Source: Treponema sp. (GTDB taxonomy: Bacteria > Spirochaetota > Spirochaetia > Treponematales > Treponemataceae). From it: DNA of 64,000 nucleotides. Shown here in pieces: positions 51,747 through 59,735 of the stretch; positions within the stretch are counted from its first letter, which is position 1, and the number at the start of each line of letters is the position of its first letter. Made by a program: the position numbers and the translations under genes. A model generated the notes under the pieces. The model did not search any database. It was not told the DNA's origin and was given only the letters and a program-made list of their open reading frames with translations. The stretch spans positions 83,161-147,160 of the forward strand of contig JAFXSM010000013.1 in the NCBI GenBank assembly GCA_017525605.1, read 5' to 3'.

Positions 51747-52825
51747 TTCTGCCCCCTGAAAATTTTTGAAAGAGAATCAGCTTTTACAAGCGCGGATTTT
51801 ATCGCCGATTTTTCCTTGTACGGAACATAATAAAAGATTTCAGGCACCTGCTCCGAAATGAAATCCAAGTCTTTTTCGGTCGTCAGTGCAAAATCTTCGA
51901 GAGTATGCGCGTTCTCGTATCGGGAAAAGATTCTGATAGCATCGAGAACTTCCGAATCGGATTTTCCTTCAAGAATGAGCTGCGTAACGATTCCGAACGC
52001 GACTTTTTCGCCATGAAGCTTTATATTCGAATGATGAAGCCGCGTGGAAGTGTGATAGAACGGATGAGCGAAACTGTAATGCCCGTGCTCTCCTCTGAAA
52101 CTTCCGGCAAAACCTGCAAGATAAATAATCGCATCAATCACATTTTTTGCTACCTCGCCATAAACGCCTTTCTTCGAGTCGAAAATCGCCTTGAAAGTGT
52201 CGCGCTCCAAATTCTCAAAAGCGATTTTAGAAGCCTTGATCGCGATTGCGGAAGGAACATCTTCCGGAAAAAATTCAGTCGTCGGGCGAATCTCGTAAAA
52301 CTTTGCGAAAGTGTCCACCACGCCAGAAAACAGATATCTTTCTGGGGCAGTGAAAATCACTTTCGGGTCAGCAATCACAAGCTGGGCGGAATTTTTGTTC
52401 AGACGGCTTCTGACATATCCGCCCTCGTCATCATACTGAATCGTGACAGCGGCCCATGCAGCGCAAGTTGCGGCGACTGTCGGCACCGTGATTGCAGGCA
52501 AGCCGAGAATGTCAGCGGTTGCTTTTGCCGTGTCCAAAACTCTTCCGCCGCCGATTCCGATAATCACGTCGGAATTTGCGGATTTTGCCTTTTCTGCATA
52601 AGAATCGAATTGAGTCTGCGAGGGATAGCCCGAAAAAATCTGGACGTTTTTTGGCGAAATTCCGTTTTTCTCAAGCGAAGCAAAGAATTCATCTCCGACA
52701 GCTTTTTTTGCTTTTTCGCCTGCAATTATCAGCGGATTCTTTCCGATTTTCGAAATGTATTCTCCAGAACGCGAAATGCTTCCGACTTCGTTTATGTAAA
52801 CTTTTGGTGTTTTAATCGTAATCAT
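51743..52825 (-). CDS. GldA-like iron/zinc-dependent alcohol dehydrogenase family protein
   Basis: 360 residues of the group III (GldA/iron-containing) dehydrogenase family. NAD site: DVIIGIGGGRVLDTAKATAD; TVAATCAAWAAVTIQYDDEGG; metal-ligand region GEHGHYSFAHPFYHTSTRLH followed by HGEKVAFGIV. The expected aspartate and histidine ligands appear present. The substrate is unknown; such enzymes reduce aldehydes or oxidise polyols. It lies between a substrate-binding lipoprotein gene (14 bases) and the aminotransferase (four-base overlap). Confidence 0.85.
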   Translation of the reverse strand: MITIKTPKVYINEVGSISRSGEYISKIGKNPLIIAGEKAKKAVGDEFFASLEKNGISPKNVQIFSGYPSQTQFDSYAEKAKSANSDVIIGIGGGRVLDTAKATADILGLPAITVPTVAATCAAWAAVTIQYDDEGGYVRSRLNKNSAQLVIADPKVIFTAPERYLFSGVVDTFAKFYEIRPTTEFFPEDVPSAIAIKASKIAFENLERDTFKAIFDSKKGVYGEVAKNVIDAIIYLAGFAGSFRGEHGHYSFAHPFYHTSTRLHHSNIKLHGEKVAFGIVTQLILEGKSDSEVLDAIRIFSRYENAHTLEDFALTTEKDLDFISEQVPEIFYYVPYKEKSAIKSALVKADSLSKIFRGQK

Positions 52826-52839
52826 GTTGACTCCAGTTT

Positions 52840-53943
52840 TTAGAGGCTCGTGTAATTGAACTTTGGATGCTTGTTGTTGTTCTCAAGGAAGTAAGTCCAC
52901 ATATCTTTGTAGAACTGCTCGTTCGGGAATTCCGCTATGACTTCCTGCAACGCGTCCGCATAGACTGAAATGTTATAGAAATCAGAAAGCTCCACGCCGC
53001 GAGGAATGTAATTCCAGTCAAGAAGAATCTGATAGTCGCCCACAACGCCGTTGTAATTCGGGTCAGGATTGTACCTTGCCCCCTGGCTTGTCTTCGGGCT
53101 GTAGTACGTCCTTCTCACAAAATCCTCGTCCTGATGTGTGGCTCGGACAATAGAATCGACAGTTTCTTTCTCATCCTCAAGATAGATTTTGTAAGCGCGG
53201 ATTTCGCCCTTCAAAAGCCGCTTGAAAGCTTCCTTATTTTTGTTGAACGCCGTTCCGTTCGCGACCTGACGGCAGCAGATGTAATCTTTCTGCAAATCAA
53301 CTTCCGGGAAGAGATAGACAACGCCCTGAGAAACCGCGCTCTCGACATAAGACGCGCTCACGAACGCGATATCGACCGCGCCTTTTGAAACAGCGGCAAT
53401 CAGAGGCTCGTTCTCGTTGAAAAACTTGTATTTGACCTCGTCATCGATTTTGAATCCGTATTCCTCGCGAAGAACATATTTTGAAACCAGCTCGGAAGTC
53501 GAAAGGAGCTTCACGCCGATTGTCTTCCCTTTCCAGTTGTGGATGTCCTTCACTTCCTCGGCTACATTTTTGTTGGCCATCACAGCCATTCCGCCTGTGA
53601 GAGTTCCGCCGAACAGGATTTCGTCCGACCCTTGCGCACCGTAGGTCAAATGCGGGACAAGCTCGAAAGTGATGAAGTCGAGTTTGCCGACACTCACCGC
53701 CTCGAAAGAACCTGAGCGGTCAACAAGCTCAATGTTGATTCCAAGATTGTATTCCTCAAAGAATTTATGCTCGTCCGCAATCTGCACAAGCGGACTGATG
53801 AACGGATTCGTGACCTGCTTTCCCATCTTCAAAGTGTATTCGATTCCGCCCTCCGCCGCTTTTTTCTTGTTGCATGAAACAAAAAGCGACAATCCAATCA
53901 TCAAAACTCCAACCGCCGCCAACTTAACTGATTTTTTTTCCAT
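52840..53943 (-). CDS. SsuA/NMT1-type substrate-binding lipoprotein
   Basis: 367 residues. The signal peptide ends in a lipobox (LFVSC, lipidated Cys near residue 24), then NKKKAAEGG. The mature part has the type II periplasmic fold of sulfonate/nitrate/thiamine-precursor binders: FFEEYNLGINIELVDRSGSF, GKLDFITFELVPHLTYGAQG, GKTIGVKLLSTSELVSKYVL and AVSKGAVDIAFVSASYVESA. I start at 53943 since the longer frame has no signal and runs into the upstream gene. It feeds the SsuB/SsuC-type pair encoded further down the operon. Confidence 0.9.
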   Translation of the reverse strand: MEKKSVKLAAVGVLMIGLSLFVSCNKKKAAEGGIEYTLKMGKQVTNPFISPLVQIADEHKFFEEYNLGINIELVDRSGSFEAVSVGKLDFITFELVPHLTYGAQGSDEILFGGTLTGGMAVMANKNVAEEVKDIHNWKGKTIGVKLLSTSELVSKYVLREEYGFKIDDEVKYKFFNENEPLIAAVSKGAVDIAFVSASYVESAVSQGVVYLFPEVDLQKDYICCRQVANGTAFNKNKEAFKRLLKGEIRAYKIYLEDEKETVDSIVRATHQDEDFVRRTYYSPKTSQGARYNPDPNYNGVVGDYQILLDWNYIPRGVELSDFYNISVYADALQEVIAEFPNEQFYKDMWTYFLENNNKHPKFNYTSL

Positions 53944-53995
53944 AAAGTACCTCACCATTTTTAATTTTTTATATCTGCACCTGAAAATCAGGATT

Positions 53996-55069
53996 TTATC
54001 CGACACGAATATTTTCAAGGGAATCGGAAAGTCCAAGCTCACGAATCGTCCTTGTGATTTCCGAAGCGACACCGCCGTACAAAACAAGCCCTTCTCTCTT
54101 GGATTTTTCATATAAGTTCCATTCGATTTCGCCCGGCACGAAAATTTCCCCGATTCCGTTCTGCTTTTTCGAAGATTTGATTCTGCCGATTGACAAATCA
54201 ACGACTTTCTTAAACGAATCGACATCGGCAAAGCGCGAAATATCGACTGCCGCAAAATTGAATCCGATTGCATTCGTCCTTTCAAAAACGGAGCCGTCAG
54301 AATCAGAACCGATTGCAGCTCCGCTCAGAACAGCAGTCAGAATCGAAACGATGAAATCAAGTCCGTAGCCTTTGTATCCGCCAAATGGCAGAAGCGCGCC
54401 GCCATTTTTCACGATGTCCTTTGGATTCGTCGTCTTGTTTCCGTCAGCGTCCAATCCCCAGTCATCGGGAATAGAGCGGCCTTCCGTGTACGCGAAAAAG
54501 GACTTGTTGTAAGCCGCATTGCTTGTTGCGGCATCGAACACGACCGGACGGTGCTCTTTTGCAGGAACAGTCACGCAAATCGGATTCGTTCCGAGGACGC
54601 GCTCAAATCCGCCAAACGGAGCGACAAGAAAACTGGAGCTTGTGAATGCAAGCCCAATCATGTTTTCTTTGATTGCGTCCAGCGCGTAATAAGCCGCAAA
54701 TCCGAAGTGCGTCGCATTTTTCACGGTAGAGACGGCAACTCCAGTTTGCTTCGCTTTCTCGATAGTTTTTGACATCGCATATTTTCCGGCGACAGAACCG
54801 GGCGCAAAATCAGAATCGAAAGCAAGTGTCGAAGTGCTTTCCGAAATCAGTTTGATGTTTGCTTTTGTGTTGATTTTTCCGTTGCGCATGGAAGTCGAAT
54901 AATTCGCCACCTGAACAAGACCATGCGAGCGAATCCCGCGCATTTCCGCCTGAACAAGATTGTCCGCAACAATGTTCGCGTCAGATTCCTTCAAGCCGGA
55001 AGCGACAAAAATCTTTGCGACAAGATTTTTGATTTTTCCAGAATCTACAGTAATTGTCCTATCACTCAT
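53996..55069 (-). CDS. Ldh2/MDH2-family NAD(P) oxidoreductase (malate/L-sulfolactate type)
   Basis: 357 residues. Family motifs: GLKESDANIVADNLVQAEMR, GIRSHGLVQVANYS, VSTVKNATHFGFAAYYALDA (catalytic His), VLGTNPICVTVPA, and PFGGYKGYGLDFIVSILTAV. The family oxidises or reduces 2-hydroxy acids and cyclic imines: YlbC/AllD ureidoglycolate dehydrogenase, ComC sulfolactate dehydrogenase, DpkA. First gene of operon 2. Beside an SsuA-type binder a sulfolactate or 2-hydroxy-acid role is attractive but unproven. Confidence 0.9.
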   Translation of the reverse strand: MSDRTITVDSGKIKNLVAKIFVASGLKESDANIVADNLVQAEMRGIRSHGLVQVANYSTSMRNGKINTKANIKLISESTSTLAFDSDFAPGSVAGKYAMSKTIEKAKQTGVAVSTVKNATHFGFAAYYALDAIKENMIGLAFTSSSFLVAPFGGFERVLGTNPICVTVPAKEHRPVVFDAATSNAAYNKSFFAYTEGRSIPDDWGLDADGNKTTNPKDIVKNGGALLPFGGYKGYGLDFIVSILTAVLSGAAIGSDSDGSVFERTNAIGFNFAAVDISRFADVDSFKKVVDLSIGRIKSSKKQNGIGEIFVPGEIEWNLYEKSKREGLVLYGGVASEITRTIRELGLSDSLENIRVG

Positions 55070-55098
55070 TTTTCCTATTTCCTACTTATCCTATTTGC

Positions 55099-55162
55099 AT
55101 AGTAGGTATATAGATTTTTATGTGACATGCCTAATATAAATTTCTAATTGTTGCGATAGGAA
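55099..55162 (-). promoter_or_regulatory. Operon 2 promoter region with LysR-type box
   Basis: On the plus strand TTCTAAT-N7-ATAGGAA (55142-55162) matches the dyad in front of lysR at 12 of 14 positions and obeys the T-N11-A rule. About 38 bases closer to the gene is TACTAT on the minus strand (55099-55104), a likely -10 element, with TATTAGGCA between; both words also occur in front of operon 1. Confidence 0.6.
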
Positions 55163-55190
55163 TTTTTTATAGGGAAGAAATCTGCAAGGC

Positions 55191-55226
55191 AAAAAAACAG
55201 GCTGCCAAGAAAAATTCCGGCAGCCC
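55191..55226 (-). terminator. Intrinsic terminator after the nitrogenase-like operon
   Basis: On the minus strand a stem GGCTGCC / GGCAGCC with a 12-base loop is followed by TGTTTTTTTGCC. It lies about 215 bases beyond the 421-aa nitrogenase-like gene and 120 bases before the Ldh2-type gene, separating operons 1 and 2. Confidence 0.82.
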
Positions 55227-55255
55227 GACAGGGGGAAAAATAGGAGGTAAAGATA

Positions 55256-55350
55256 TCAAGTATTCTTATACAATTCTTTCATTCTCTTGCCCAATATTTT
55301 TTTCAGATACGACCAATAGGAATTTGCTATAACTCCGCCAATCCATCCGG
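55256..55350 (-). pseudogene. Short C-terminal frame between repeat copy 2 and the terminator
   Basis: A minus-strand frame reads GWIGGVIANSYWSYLKKILG then KRMKELYKNT and a stop, leading into the terminator at 55191-55226. It looks like the basic C-terminus of a membrane or DNA-associated protein whose remainder has been replaced by the family-2 repeat. No start codon, so a remnant at best. Confidence 0.35.
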
Positions 55351-55445
55351 AGAGGTACGCACCTTCGGTGCGTGCCGTGACCGGTTGCCTCCACTACACA
55401 ACGACTAGGACGACATCGCACCCCGGCAACCGACGCAACCGCTAG
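55334..55445. repeat. Family-2 structured repeat, copy 2
   Basis: Shares with 48810-48905 the blocks CCAATCC, GGTACGC-R-CCTT...GCGTGCC (a hairpin, here ten pairs around TTC at 55355-55377), GACCGGTTGCCTCCAC, GGACGAC and the closing GCAACCGCTAG. The hairpin stem changes G-C to A-T relative to copy 1 with pairing kept. The final CTA is the stop codon complement of the 421-aa nitrogenase-like gene, as in copy 1. Confidence 0.8.
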
Positions 55446-56707
55446 AAATGGTTGTACAAATCTTCCACGAGGGAAATCGCGCCGTGAGTGCCGACATGAG
55501 AGCGGTTCAGAATCTCTTTGTCGAGGCATGGGTTCGACGTGATTGCGAAAAACGCGCCGAGTTTCTGGGCGATTTTCTTTTCGTAGGAGCTTCCCATGAA
55601 AAGCGTCGCCCTGCCCTCGTATTCGAGCGCAATCTGCTCGATATCGTAGACATCATTCTCAAAATAAACATCCGCCTTTCGGGGACAATCAAGATTCTGA
55701 ATCTCATCGCGGATTTTCTGCCTGTCTTTTTCGTAAACAGAATCAGTCAGAATCACGGCGAGCAAAATATGGCCGTGAACATTGACCAGAAAGCGGGCGA
55801 TTCCAAGTGCCTTCGCGCTCTCACCGACAAGGATGAATCTATGCCGCTCAAAATTTCCGAAAAGCGAATCCAGATATTCGTAAACATAAAGTTCTTCCTC
55901 ATGGGCGACTTTTTCTACGAGCGATTTTTCAATCCCGAGCTTTTCTGCAACGATTCTCAGAAAGTTTGCAGTGTCTTTTGGTCCGACCGGCCAGCCGTTC
56001 AGAGTGAGAGTTTCGATTCCGAATGCGTGCTTGTAATACGCATCGACATTTTTTGCAAGCCACGGCGAAAGATTTATATTGAGTGCGGCGTTACCAGAAT
56101 TCTTAAACTGCTCGATTCCGTCTCGGCGGATAAAGAAAGTATTCGCCTTCACGCCGATTCTTGCGAGGATTCTTGTGATTTCCTCAAAATCTCCGCGCAA
56201 GGTGATGTCCGAACTTGGCGGCTGTCCGTAGATGTTCACCAAAAGCGGGTCTGTCTCTGTTTTTTTGGCAAGGGCTTTTACCGTCGCCAGAAGTGCCATG
56301 TTGTAGCCAGTGTAAGTGTCGCCCCGGAATCCTGCCGTGTCGATGTTTGTAATCGGGTATGGGGAATCCTTGAATTCCTCCACGACGCTTCCGACATCGT
56401 CTCCGTTGATTCCCATTGAGCAGCCTGTGAGAACGGCGTAATAATCTCCGTCCATGATTTCAAGGCTGCCTTTGATTGTCTCGCGGAGTCGCCCCGTTCC
56501 GCCGAAAACGACTTCTTTTTCGTATGCGTTGGAGCTTGGCAGGCCGTGATAGCCTCCGAGATAATACAGATTCGTGCGGTTCGAAGCCTGCATTGAGCAT
56601 CCGGGACTTGCGTGAAGAATCGGAATCGCGCGGTAAATGTTTCCGATTACATCAAGCGCACCGTGGAGAGAGCACAAATTCCGTGGTCTTTCTATACATT
56701 TTTCCAT
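55442..56707 (-). CDS. Nitrogenase component 1-like protein, K-type subunit
   Basis: 421 residues of the nitrogenase component 1 superfamily, shorter than NifK (about 520). The three P-cluster-type cysteines are C12 (RNLCSLHGAL), C37 (HASPGCSMQ) and C96 (VLTGCSMGINGDDV); their spacing of 25 and 59 is nearly that of NifK (25 and 58). NIDTAGFRGDTYTGYNMALL and GWPVGPKDTANFLRIVAEKL are other superfamily stretches. It is the last gene of operon 1 and probably pairs with the 493-aa protein. The missing length is mainly at the N-terminus. N2 reduction is unlikely (see partner); the true substrate is unknown. Confidence 0.88.
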   Translation of the reverse strand: MEKCIERPRNLCSLHGALDVIGNIYRAIPILHASPGCSMQASNRTNLYYLGGYHGLPSSNAYEKEVVFGGTGRLRETIKGSLEIMDGDYYAVLTGCSMGINGDDVGSVVEEFKDSPYPITNIDTAGFRGDTYTGYNMALLATVKALAKKTETDPLLVNIYGQPPSSDITLRGDFEEITRILARIGVKANTFFIRRDGIEQFKNSGNAALNINLSPWLAKNVDAYYKHAFGIETLTLNGWPVGPKDTANFLRIVAEKLGIEKSLVEKVAHEEELYVYEYLDSLFGNFERHRFILVGESAKALGIARFLVNVHGHILLAVILTDSVYEKDRQKIRDEIQNLDCPRKADVYFENDVYDIEQIALEYEGRATLFMGSSYEKKIAQKLGAFFAITSNPCLDKEILNRSHVGTHGAISLVEDLYNHF

Positions 56708-56739
56708 TGTTTACTCCTTAAATAGTACCTCGCTAGTGT

Positions 56740-56828
56740 CGTTGCATGGATGCAACGAATTTGCGAGTTTTTGTCACCGACAAAAACTCGGCCGTCATAG
56801 AAAGTACATGGATGTACTTTCTATGACG
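56740..56828 (-). promoter_or_regulatory. Three perfect tandem hairpins between the two nitrogenase-like genes
   Basis: Stem-loops at 56793-56828 (17 pairs, two-base loop, perfect), 56764-56790 (12 pairs, CGAGTTTTTGTC / GACAAAAACTCG) and 56740-56757 (eight pairs, two-base loop). The first one includes the stop codon and last codons of the 493-aa gene. None has a T run. They would strongly shape the polycistronic mRNA, for example by setting the ratio of the two subunits or marking a processing site. Confidence 0.8.
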
Positions 56829-58302
56829 CATCCTCTGGCATCTGGAGATAGCTGAACGCGTCTTTTTTGTACCATTCTTCGCGGTAGGCATTTTTCGAGA
56901 ACTGCGAGAGATTCTTGTTGAAGTTGTTGTTGTCCAGCGCGTCCTCGATTTTCTGCCCCAGATACAAAACTCCGCGGTAGCCGAAAGTCGGGCGTTTTGA
57001 GTCGAGAATGTGAAGAGATGGAATTCCAAGCCGGCTCACCCAGTTCGACATTCCGATAAAAACATCCGGCTTGAACTTTTTGAGAAGATTGACCTGCTCA
57101 TACGGCTGCATATCCGCAATATTCACAAGGAATTCCGAGCCGTGAAGTTCTTCGAGCCGCTTGAAATCATCGATGTACGCCTCGTCATAATACGGCGTGT
57201 GCATACAGAGGAGCTTCATTCCGTAGTCGCCAATCAAAGTCGCCGCCGCAAATCCGCGCCCTGTTCCCGCCGTAAGACAAGCGCGAAGTCCGTCTGTCTT
57301 CTTTTTGATTCTCTCAACTTCGTCGCGGACTGCTGCACTTTCCGCTTCGATAAAAGCTTCCGCTTCCTTTTCTTTGCCAGCGAGTTTTGCGATTGCCCGA
57401 AGCCAGCGGTTCGTGCTCCGTGTTCCAATCGGCATATTCGTGACCGCATACGGAATCCCGTATTTTTCGTTCAGGAATTTTATGTACTCGTCACCGAAAA
57501 TCTGGCAGACAGAAATATTGTATTCCGCCGCAGGGATTTTCATGATGTCCTCGTAGCTTGCGTTGTAGGGCAAAATGTTCGCCTCAAGCCCAATCGCCTT
57601 GAGCATCCGCTTCATTTCCTGCTGATCCGCCCAGCTAAGAGAATGCGTGGCAAAAAGATTGATGAGACCTTTCTGTTTTGGCGGCCGAGCCTCACGAATC
57701 ACATAATTCTGGAGAGTCGCAAGCGCAAGGTCATAGCCTGTGGCATGATTCCGGCTTTTGAAGCCCTCGCAATGAACGGGCGCGAAAAGAATGTCGCGAC
57801 CTTCAATTATGCGGTACTTTCTTTCCATCCGCTCGGCAACAGCATCGATATCATCGCCGATAATCGCCGCCGCACATGAAGAGAGAATGAAAACGATTTT
57901 CGGATTGTAACGCGCAACCGCCTTTTCAATCGTCTCCTGCAATCGTTTTTCTCCGCCAAGAATGACTTCTTTTTCTCCGAGTGCCGATGAAATCACATGG
58001 CTTTCAGGCGCATCGTCACGCCCGCGATGATGTTTGTAGACATTCAGGCGGTCAATCGCGCCGAATGCCGCACAGCCAGAGCAGCCGAGCGGAGAATGAA
58101 TAATCATCACCGTGTCCTGCAAGGAGACGAGCGCGTTCATGCTGTTCACCTGCACGCACTGGATTCCCTGCTCGAAAGTGCGATGCGCGTTTTTGAGACA
58201 ACGAGCCTGAGCTTTCTGCCTCAAATCTTCCGATTTTCCAACCTGAACATCCGCAAAACTCGGATGCTTGTCGCGAATTGTGTCCTGAATCTGCTTCTGC
58301 AT
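56821..58302 (-). CDS. Nitrogenase component 1-like protein, D-type subunit
   Basis: 493 residues. P-cluster-type cysteines C49, C74 and C143 are spaced 25 and 69 apart (NifD 26 and 66). The cofactor ligands are also matched: C266 (NISVCQIF) and H431 (SLHILDSKRPTFGYRG) are spaced 165 apart against 167 for NifD Cys275-His442. CEGFK aligns with NifD CEGFRGVSQSLGHH, but the positions of Gln191 and His195 are H186 and Y190. So it probably carries an FeS-cluster cofactor but has a different active site: a Nfl- or MarD-like reductase rather than N2 fixation. It starts 11 bases after the ABC ATPase gene; cotranscribed with the importer and the K-type subunit. Confidence 0.9.
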   Translation of the reverse strand: MQKQIQDTIRDKHPSFADVQVGKSEDLRQKAQARCLKNAHRTFEQGIQCVQVNSMNALVSLQDTVMIIHSPLGCSGCAAFGAIDRLNVYKHHRGRDDAPESHVISSALGEKEVILGGEKRLQETIEKAVARYNPKIVFILSSCAAAIIGDDIDAVAERMERKYRIIEGRDILFAPVHCEGFKSRNHATGYDLALATLQNYVIREARPPKQKGLINLFATHSLSWADQQEMKRMLKAIGLEANILPYNASYEDIMKIPAAEYNISVCQIFGDEYIKFLNEKYGIPYAVTNMPIGTRSTNRWLRAIAKLAGKEKEAEAFIEAESAAVRDEVERIKKKTDGLRACLTAGTGRGFAAATLIGDYGMKLLCMHTPYYDEAYIDDFKRLEELHGSEFLVNIADMQPYEQVNLLKKFKPDVFIGMSNWVSRLGIPSLHILDSKRPTFGYRGVLYLGQKIEDALDNNNFNKNLSQFSKNAYREEWYKKDAFSYLQMPEDAS

Positions 58303-58313
58303 ATAGTTTCCTT

Positions 58314-59066
58314 CTAAATCACATATTCGCCAACCGGCAGAATACGTTTCAAAAATTGCCTTGTCCGCTCTTCTTTCGGGTTGTAGAAAATTTCAGACGG
58401 GATTCCTTCTTCCAAAACAAATCCGCCGTCCATGAACACAACTTTGTCCGCAACTTCCTCCGCAAAGCTCATCTCGTGGGTCACGATAATCATCGTGTGC
58501 CCTTCTTTCGCGACCTGCTTGATGAGCGACAGAGTTTCTCCGACGAGTTCCGGGTCAAGCGCGCTTGTCGGCTCGTCGAACAAAATCACCTCGGCATCCA
58601 GCGCGACAGCACGCGCAATCCCGACACGCTGCTGCTGGCCGCCCGAAAGCTGGCTCGGATAGTAATTTTCTTTGTCAGCCAAACCGACCTTTTTAAGCTC
58701 CAGTTTCGCGCGCTCAATTGACTGCGCTTTCGGAACACCGTGCCCCGTGACAAGGGCTTCGACGATGTTTTCAAGCGCGGTCTTGTTTGCGAACAGATTG
58801 TAATTCTGAAAAACCATCGCAGTCTTTCTTCGAATTGCAAGCACGTCCTTTTTCTTCGCAGAATGCAAATCGACGGAAGTATCTCCGATTGAAAGAGTTC
58901 CTTTGTCAGCCCGCTCCAGAAAATTTATCGAACGCAAGAGGGTCGTCTTTCCGCTTCCGCTTGGTCCCAAGATTACGACCACATTCCCGTCTTCGACAGT
59001 GAGCGAGACATCATGCAGAACCTCAAGATGACCGAATGATTTTTTCACATGCTCAATTTTTATCAC
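58314..59066 (-). CDS. Polar amino acid-type ABC transporter ATPase
   Basis: 250 residues of the GlnQ/TcyN (PAAT) type. Walker A GPSGSGKTTLLRSINFLE, Q-loop VFQNYNLFANKTALENI, signature LSGGQQQRVGIARAVALD, Walker B VILFDEPTSALDPELV, and TMIIVTHEMSFAEEVADKVV. The stretch GTLSIGDTSVDLHSAKKKDV is of the family's cystine/histidine-type members. Part of operon 1 between the permeases and the nitrogenase-like genes. Confidence 0.94.
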   Translation of the reverse strand: MIKIEHVKKSFGHLEVLHDVSLTVEDGNVVVILGPSGSGKTTLLRSINFLERADKGTLSIGDTSVDLHSAKKKDVLAIRRKTAMVFQNYNLFANKTALENIVEALVTGHGVPKAQSIERAKLELKKVGLADKENYYPSQLSGGQQQRVGIARAVALDAEVILFDEPTSALDPELVGETLSLIKQVAKEGHTMIIVTHEMSFAEEVADKVVFMDGGFVLEEGIPSEIFYNPKEERTRQFLKRILPVGEYVI

Positions 59067-59072
59067 TTTTAC

Positions 59073-59735
59073 CTACCTTTTTTTCGCCAGATGCTTTTCA
59101 AGCCGGACGAGGAAGAATTCAACGACCGCATTCACCGCCCAATAGATAATCGCCGCCGCCACATAGCCTTCGACGTAGCTGTAAGTGTCCGCACAGGGAA
59201 TCGTGGAACCGTTCAGCACATCGACAATGCCGAGAACAAGCACAATCGACGTATTTTTGATTGAACCGAGCGTGTTGTTCGTAAGGTTCGGAAGCGCGAC
59301 CGGAATCATCTGCGGAATTATGATTTTCTTGAGCGTCTGAAAAGTCGAAAGCCCGCAAGCATAAGCCGCCTCGTACTGGCCTTTCGGAACTGCAAGAAAC
59401 GCACCGCGAATCGTCTCGCTCAGGATAATCGTCCTGCTCAAAGTGAACGTGAAATACGCAAGCATCATCGTTCCGTTTTTTCCGGGCGCGAAACAGCTCA
59501 GGTAAATCAAGTGGAAAATCAGAAGCGTAATCATCAGCGGAATCCCCGAATAGATTGCCACGAAGATTTTGAAAACTTTCTCAACAACAGGAACTTTGAA
59601 AATCCGCGCAAGTGCAATCAGAGTCCCGAAGATAAGACCGAGCGCAAGCGGAATCAGCGCAAGCTTCAAAGTGACGGGAACAAAAACCACGCCCGAAAGC
59701 AGGCACTTCCAAAGATATTCAAAACTGAATTTCAT
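59073..59735 (-). CDS. Polar amino acid-type ABC permease 1
   Basis: 220 residues, five or so membrane segments, HisM/GlnP type. The EAA loop region is ETIRGAFLAVPKGQYEAAYA, followed by GLSTFQTLKKIIIPQMIPVA and PNLTNNTLGSIKNTSIVLVL. It overlaps the second permease by four bases and is six bases from the ATPase. The pair forms a heterodimeric channel; the substrate is likely a small polar or sulfur-containing amino acid. Confidence 0.92.
   Translation of the reverse strand: MKFSFEYLWKCLLSGVVFVPVTLKLALIPLALGLIFGTLIALARIFKVPVVEKVFKIFVAIYSGIPLMITLLIFHLIYLSCFAPGKNGTMMLAYFTFTLSRTIILSETIRGAFLAVPKGQYEAAYACGLSTFQTLKKIIIPQMIPVALPNLTNNTLGSIKNTSIVLVLGIVDVLNGSTIPCADTYSYVEGYVAAAIIYWAVNAVVEFFLVRLEKHLAKKR

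Noticed and set aside
54054..54115. Extension of the SsuA-type lipoprotein gene upstream to 54285
   Set aside because: The extra residues overlap the Ldh2-type gene and push the lipobox signal far inside the protein; the start at 53943 gives a proper lipoprotein signal.
55442..58302. Annotation of the two component 1-like genes as nitrogenase nifD/nifK
   Set aside because: Residues equivalent to NifD Gln191 and His195 are replaced, the K-type subunit is short, and nifH, nifB and nifEN are absent from the window.
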